From positions 1 to 44,653 of the forward strand of contig JAFYQM010000052.1 of NCBI GenBank assembly GCA_017547085.1: 44,653 bases of DNA, written 5' to 3'. Both the position numbers and the translations under genes were made by a program. The notes below the pieces were generated by a model. It had not been told where the DNA came from. It made no database searches and saw nothing but the letters and a program-made list of their open reading frames with translations. This document shows positions 39,965-44,653 of this stretch, piece after piece; positions within the stretch are counted from its first letter, which is position 1; each line of letters opens with the position of its first letter. Source of the stretch: Oscillibacter sp. Lineage in GTDB: Bacteria; Bacillota; Clostridia; Oscillospirales; Oscillospiraceae.

Positions 39965-40453
39965 ATGAAATGTGAGAATTGTGGTAAGAATGAAGTTACC
40001 TTTGGTTACCGGAGTAATATCAACGGTCATGTGACTGAGAAGCACCTGTGCAGCGAATGTGCCGAAAAAGAGGGCTATGCAAAGCAGATGCAGGTTTCTG
40101 GCCGTTCGCTGATGCAGGACTTCTTTAACGACGACTTCTTTGGAAGACCGCTGTTTGGCGATGTCTTTGCACCGCAGCGCAGCCTGTTGGGACGGATGCT
40201 GGAGAATCCCTTTGACGATTTCTTTGCGGAGATGCCTGCTTTGCAGGCTGCGCCTATCCAGCAGGAACGTGTGCAGGAGGCAAAGCAGGAGGACTTGGTC
40301 AGCAAGGAAGAGCAGAGCCGCTTCTCCCGTATGCGTAAGCTGAATGCGCTGCGGCTGGAGATGAAGCGGGCTGCCCGTGAGGAGAATTTTGAACGTGCCG
40401 CACAGCTGCGGGACGAGATTCGTGCGCTGGAAGAAAACAAGGAGAGCGCATAA
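39965..40453 (+). CDS. mcsA: McsA-like zinc-finger/UVR protein
   Basis: The start is ATG 39965, after TCAGGAGG. The 162-residue protein has one zinc-finger pair, C3-x2-C6 and C29-x2-C32, a variable middle (about 45-110, FFNDDFFGRPLFG) and a C-terminal UVR motif (about 117-155, EMKRAAREENFERAAQLRD). In Bacillus McsA activates the arginine kinase McsB and modulates CtsR; McsA there has more CxxC pairs. No mcsB follows here, so it must act differently, perhaps directly on ClpC or CtsR. It lies 24 bases before clpC. Confidence 0.88.
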   Translation: MKCENCGKNEVTFGYRSNINGHVTEKHLCSECAEKEGYAKQMQVSGRSLMQDFFNDDFFGRPLFGDVFAPQRSLLGRMLENPFDDFFAEMPALQAAPIQQERVQEAKQEDLVSKEEQSRFSRMRKLNALRLEMKRAAREENFERAAQLRDEIRALEENKESA

Positions 40454-40477
40454 CACGAAGGAAAGGAAGAAATATCC

Positions 40478-42928
<2,451 letters not shown>

Positions 42929-42949
42929 TTTGCAGCAAGAGCGAAGACG

Positions 42950-42980
42950 GCGCCGGAGTCATGCTTCGGCGCTGTTTCCT
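42950..42980 (+). terminator. Possible terminator after clpC
   Basis: GGCGCCG and CGGCGCT around an 11-base loop are followed by GTTTCCTT. The stem is short and the T-run is interrupted, so this is uncertain. Confidence 0.45.
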
Positions 42981-42990
42981 TGACGGGCAG

Positions 42991-43019
42991 TTGTATGAAA
43001 CGGCTCGTTGTGGTATGAT
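42991..43019 (+). promoter_or_regulatory. Predicted promoter of the phosphatase gene
   Basis: TTGTAT (42991-42996) and TATGAT (43014-43019) with a 17-base spacer, 31 bases ahead of the start. Confidence 0.5.
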
Positions 43020-43050
43020 CGTAAAAAACATCAGGATGGAGGAACTGAAG

Positions 43051-43512
43051 ATGCAGAAGATCCTGTTTGTCTGCCATGGCAATATCTGCCGCAGTCCTAT
43101 GGCGGAATTTGTGATGAAGGATCTGGTGAAGAAGGCTGGACGGGAGTGGGAGTTTGAGATCGCTTCTGCCGCCACCAGTACGGAGGAGATCGGCTGTCCG
43201 GTGTATCCGCCTGCGCGGAGAAAACTGGCGGAGCACGGCATTGGCTGTGCAGGAAAGACGGCACGCCAACTGCAGCGTAGTGACTATGAGGCATATGACC
43301 TGCTGATCGGTATGGACAGTGCCAATTTGCGGAATATGCACCGCATCTGCGGCGATGATCCGGAGGGAAAAATCTCGCTGCTAATGGACTGGACAGACCG
43401 CCCCGGTGATGTGGCAGATCCGTGGTATACCGGAGATTTTGAGGCAACCTGGCGGGATGTGCTGGAAGGCTGTGAAGGGGTGCTTGCGGCTGTGACAAAC
43501 CGGGAAAAATAA
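43051..43512 (+). CDS. Low-molecular-weight protein tyrosine phosphatase
   Basis: The start is ATG 43051, after ATGGAGGAA; in-frame upstream codons extend through the promoter and are rejected. The 153-residue enzyme has the P-loop CHGNICRSP (nucleophile Cys8, Arg14) and the general-acid DPW loop (VADPWYTGDF). Relatives dephosphorylate protein tyrosine or, in Bacillus YwlE, protein arginine. In YwlE a Thr follows C-x-G-N of the loop; here the residue is Ile (CHGNICRS), which favours tyrosine phosphatase. It lies just downstream of the Clp operon with its own promoter. Confidence 0.92.
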   Translation: MQKILFVCHGNICRSPMAEFVMKDLVKKAGREWEFEIASAATSTEEIGCPVYPPARRKLAEHGIGCAGKTARQLQRSDYEAYDLLIGMDSANLRNMHRICGDDPEGKISLLMDWTDRPGDVADPWYTGDFEATWRDVLEGCEGVLAAVTNREK

Positions 43513-43537
43513 GGTGTCCGCACAGGCAGGATAGTTC

Positions 43538-43566
43538 TTGCAGTTTCTGTTTATTTGTGGCATAAT
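43538..43566 (+). promoter_or_regulatory. Predicted promoter of the degV-family gene
   Basis: TTGCAG (43538-43543) and CATAAT (43561-43566) with a 17-base spacer, 39 bases before the ATG. Confidence 0.5.
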
Positions 43567-43605
43567 AGCTGAATACAGAATCAGTAAAATCTTGGAGGGA
43601 ATGCA

Positions 43606-44472
43606 ATGTGCCCGCAAAAAATTGCTCTGCTGACGGATTCCTGTGCAGATATTGCGCCGGAACTGGCGGCGGAGAATCACATTTATGTGGTTCCTCTGCG
43701 GATTCTTTGTTCTGATGGAGAATATCAGGACGGCGTGAACATTTTCAATACCGATATTTACCGTTATCTGCAGGCGGGCGAGCTGCCCAAGACATCTCTG
43801 CCCTCCACGGAGGATTTTGGAAAGGTCATGGAGCAGATCATCGCCGAGGGTTATGACGGCGTGATTGCGGTTATGATGTCCAGCGGCCTGTCCGGCACCT
43901 ATAATCTGGCGCGTCTGGTCGCGGAAGAGTGCGCGGAGCATATTGCCATGCGGGCGTATGACTCCTTGAACGCTTCTCTGGGACAGGGCATGATTTTGCT
44001 GCAGTTGGCCAAGGATATCCAAAACGGCATGGGGTGGGAGGAACTGACCGAACGCCGTGTGCCGCAGCTGATCGAAAACACCACGGCCTTTTTCTCTGTG
44101 GATACACTGGAGTACCTGCAGAAAGGCGGCCGCATTGGTAAGGTGACGGCCACAGCCGGTGCACTGCTGCAGATCAAGCCGGTGCTGTCCTTTGCAGAGG
44201 ATGGCCAGCTGACCTCTGTGGCCAAGGTGCGGGGACGCAAGCAGGTAATGCAGAAGCTGATGGAACTGACGGCTCAGTGTGCCGAGGGACACCAGCGTTA
44301 CAATCTGGCCATCGCCAATGGCGGTGCCCCGGAGGAACTGGCGGTACTGCGTGCGCAGCAGGTCGAAGCATTGCCCAACCATGATCATATCTGGGAGGGC
44401 GAGATCGATGGAACCCTCAGCGTCTATATCGGCGACGGTATTTTGGGTGCTGCCCTGCAGGCATTAGATTAA
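43606..44472 (+). CDS. DegV family fatty-acid-binding protein
   Basis: This 288-residue EDD-fold protein has the family start KIALLTDSCADI and the motifs TSLPSTEDF (about 64-72) and MMSSGLSGTYNLA (about 90-102), where a bound fatty acid is held by Ser and Thr residues. In the FakAB system such proteins (FakB) present fatty acids to the kinase FakA. No fakA gene is nearby. TTGGAGGG precedes ATG 43606. It is the last gene before the IS and is ended by a hairpin next to the IS. Confidence 0.93.
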   Translation: MCPQKIALLTDSCADIAPELAAENHIYVVPLRILCSDGEYQDGVNIFNTDIYRYLQAGELPKTSLPSTEDFGKVMEQIIAEGYDGVIAVMMSSGLSGTYNLARLVAEECAEHIAMRAYDSLNASLGQGMILLQLAKDIQNGMGWEELTERRVPQLIENTTAFFSVDTLEYLQKGGRIGKVTATAGALLQIKPVLSFAEDGQLTSVAKVRGRKQVMQKLMELTAQCAEGHQRYNLAIANGGAPEELAVLRAQQVEALPNHDHIWEGEIDGTLSVYIGDGILGAALQALD

Positions 44473-44486
44473 GTGATGAAATAGAA

Positions 44487-44516
44487 GAGCGGAGCTTCCG
44501 AAAGGAAGCTCCGCTC
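44487..44516 (+). terminator. degV terminator hairpin lacking its U-tract at the IS junction
   Basis: GAGCGGAGCTTCC pairs perfectly with GGAAGCTCCGCTC (13 bp) around a GAAA tetraloop. The base of the stem is immediately followed by the IS repeat rather than T's, so termination may be weakened. Confidence 0.75.
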
Positions 44517-44530
44517 AGCCTGTCGAAAAA
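44516..44530 (+). repeat. Left terminal inverted repeat of the second IS copy
   Basis: CAGCCTGTCGAAAAA pairs with the right repeat at 124-138 of the other copy (CAGTCTGTCGAGAAA when reverse-complemented). Its first base is shared with the terminator stem. Confidence 0.75.
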
Positions 44531-44552
44531 GTCTGCTAAATGCAGACTTTTT
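44526..44552 (+). terminator. Hairpin upstream of the transposase gene inside the IS
   Basis: AAAAAGTCTGC pairs perfectly with GCAGACTTTTT (11 bp, loop TAAAT), ending in T's. Placed between the IS end and the transposase, it could block transcription entering from the host side. Confidence 0.7.
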
Positions 44553-44582
44553 CGTATTTATGGAGTAAAATGGAATAGGGTG

Positions 44583-44653
44583 ATGAAAATGCTGGAACGC
44601 GGAAAGATGGATCGAGACGCGATAGAAATCGTAGGAATAGATAGTCTGGTTCC
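44583..44653 (+). CDS. IS1182-like transposase, N-terminal fragment
   Basis: ATG 44583 (or ATG 44589 in the same frame) follows AATAGGG. The visible 23 codons read MKMLERGKMDRDAIEIV and then GIDSLVP, matching the N-terminal pattern of IS1182-type transposases, where a 'L-V-P-x-D-H-L-L-R' segment follows. The gene runs off the window. It is the counterpart of the C-terminal fragment at 1-111, though the two belong to different copies. Confidence 0.72.
   Translation, partial: MKMLERGKMDRDAIEIVGIDSLV

Larger units (their letters stand above)
44516..44653 (+). mobile_element. Left end of a second IS1182-like insertion sequence (partial)
   Basis: The left repeat at 44516-44530, a hairpin at 44526-44552 and the first 71 bases of a transposase gene are present. 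The orientation is the same as the copy at the window start, and the repeat matches that copy's right repeat in 13 of 15 bases. The window ends inside the element. Confidence 0.75.

Overview
The window looks like a stretch of chromosome from an anaerobic, probably spore-forming Clostridia bacterium of the Oscillospiraceae/Ruminococcaceae type. The supporting signs are GC-rich coding sequence with strong AGGAGG-type ribosome binding sites, a CtsR/ClpC heat-shock locus without mcsB, a 2-hydroxyacyl-CoA dehydratase activase fusion, a 2[4Fe-4S] ferredoxin, an EFR1-type flavodoxin-ferredoxin, spmA/spmB, GerMN and AbrB-type genes, and a c-di-AMP receptor. I place it no finer than that. Apart from the two ends the gene content is housekeeping and metabolic. 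No rRNA, tRNA, CRISPR array or prophage was seen, and no gene-free stretch reaches 300 bases.

The ends: the first ~139 bases are the 3' tail of an IS1182-like transposase gene plus its right terminal inverted repeat. The last ~139 bases are the left repeat and 5' start of a transposase gene of the same type and orientation. Both copies sit directly against the hairpin of a host transcription terminator. The equal lengths suggest that the window is a whole assembly contig that stopped in a multicopy IS.

Layout: (1) 181-3963, minus: alcohol dehydrogenase, D-2-hydroxyacid dehydrogenase and an FAD oxidoreductase, tightly packed. (2) 4213-6649: HtrA-type protease (plus), then an SGNH hydrolase and a divergent peptide deformylase (minus). 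(3) 6930-12112: ACT protein, homoserine dehydrogenase, aspartokinase, the UPF0237/UPF0210 pair and a PstA/DarA c-di-AMP receptor; this is an amino-acid and small-molecule sensing block rich in ACT domains. (4) 12158-17767: queH (minus), then a dehydratase activase fusion, its partner subunit and an Fe-S flavoprotein-like gene. (5) 17897-24976: rRNA-type methyltransferase, ecfA1-ecfA2-ecfT transporter module, a membrane-anchored unknown, truA, a DUF5711 protein and a CvpA protein. (6) 25032-28450: ClpE-like unfoldase with a zinc finger, a small Cys protein and a flavodoxin-ferredoxin. (7) 28478-32240: two D-Ala-D-Ala carboxypeptidases flanking a P-loop protein. (8) 32360-35718: a four-gene operon of a ComEA-like HhH protein, response regulator, sensor kinase and GerMN lipoprotein. 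(9) 35757-39110: spmA/spmB, an AbrB-type regulator, rsmI, a trmN6-like methyltransferase and ferredoxin. (10) 39388-44472: ctsR-mcsA-clpC with three CtsR operators, a low-molecular-weight phosphatase and a DegV protein.

The most noteworthy points are the IS copies abutting terminators at both edges, the coupled ComEA/two-component/GerMN operon whose kinase lacks any ATG, GTG or TTG start covering its first membrane helix, the three CtsR boxes with no mcsB, and the zinc-finger Clp unfoldase followed by a tiny Cys protein. I did not find a clearly new multi-gene system. The ComEA-kinase-GerMN operon and the activase fusion cluster are the best candidates for uncharacterised biology.
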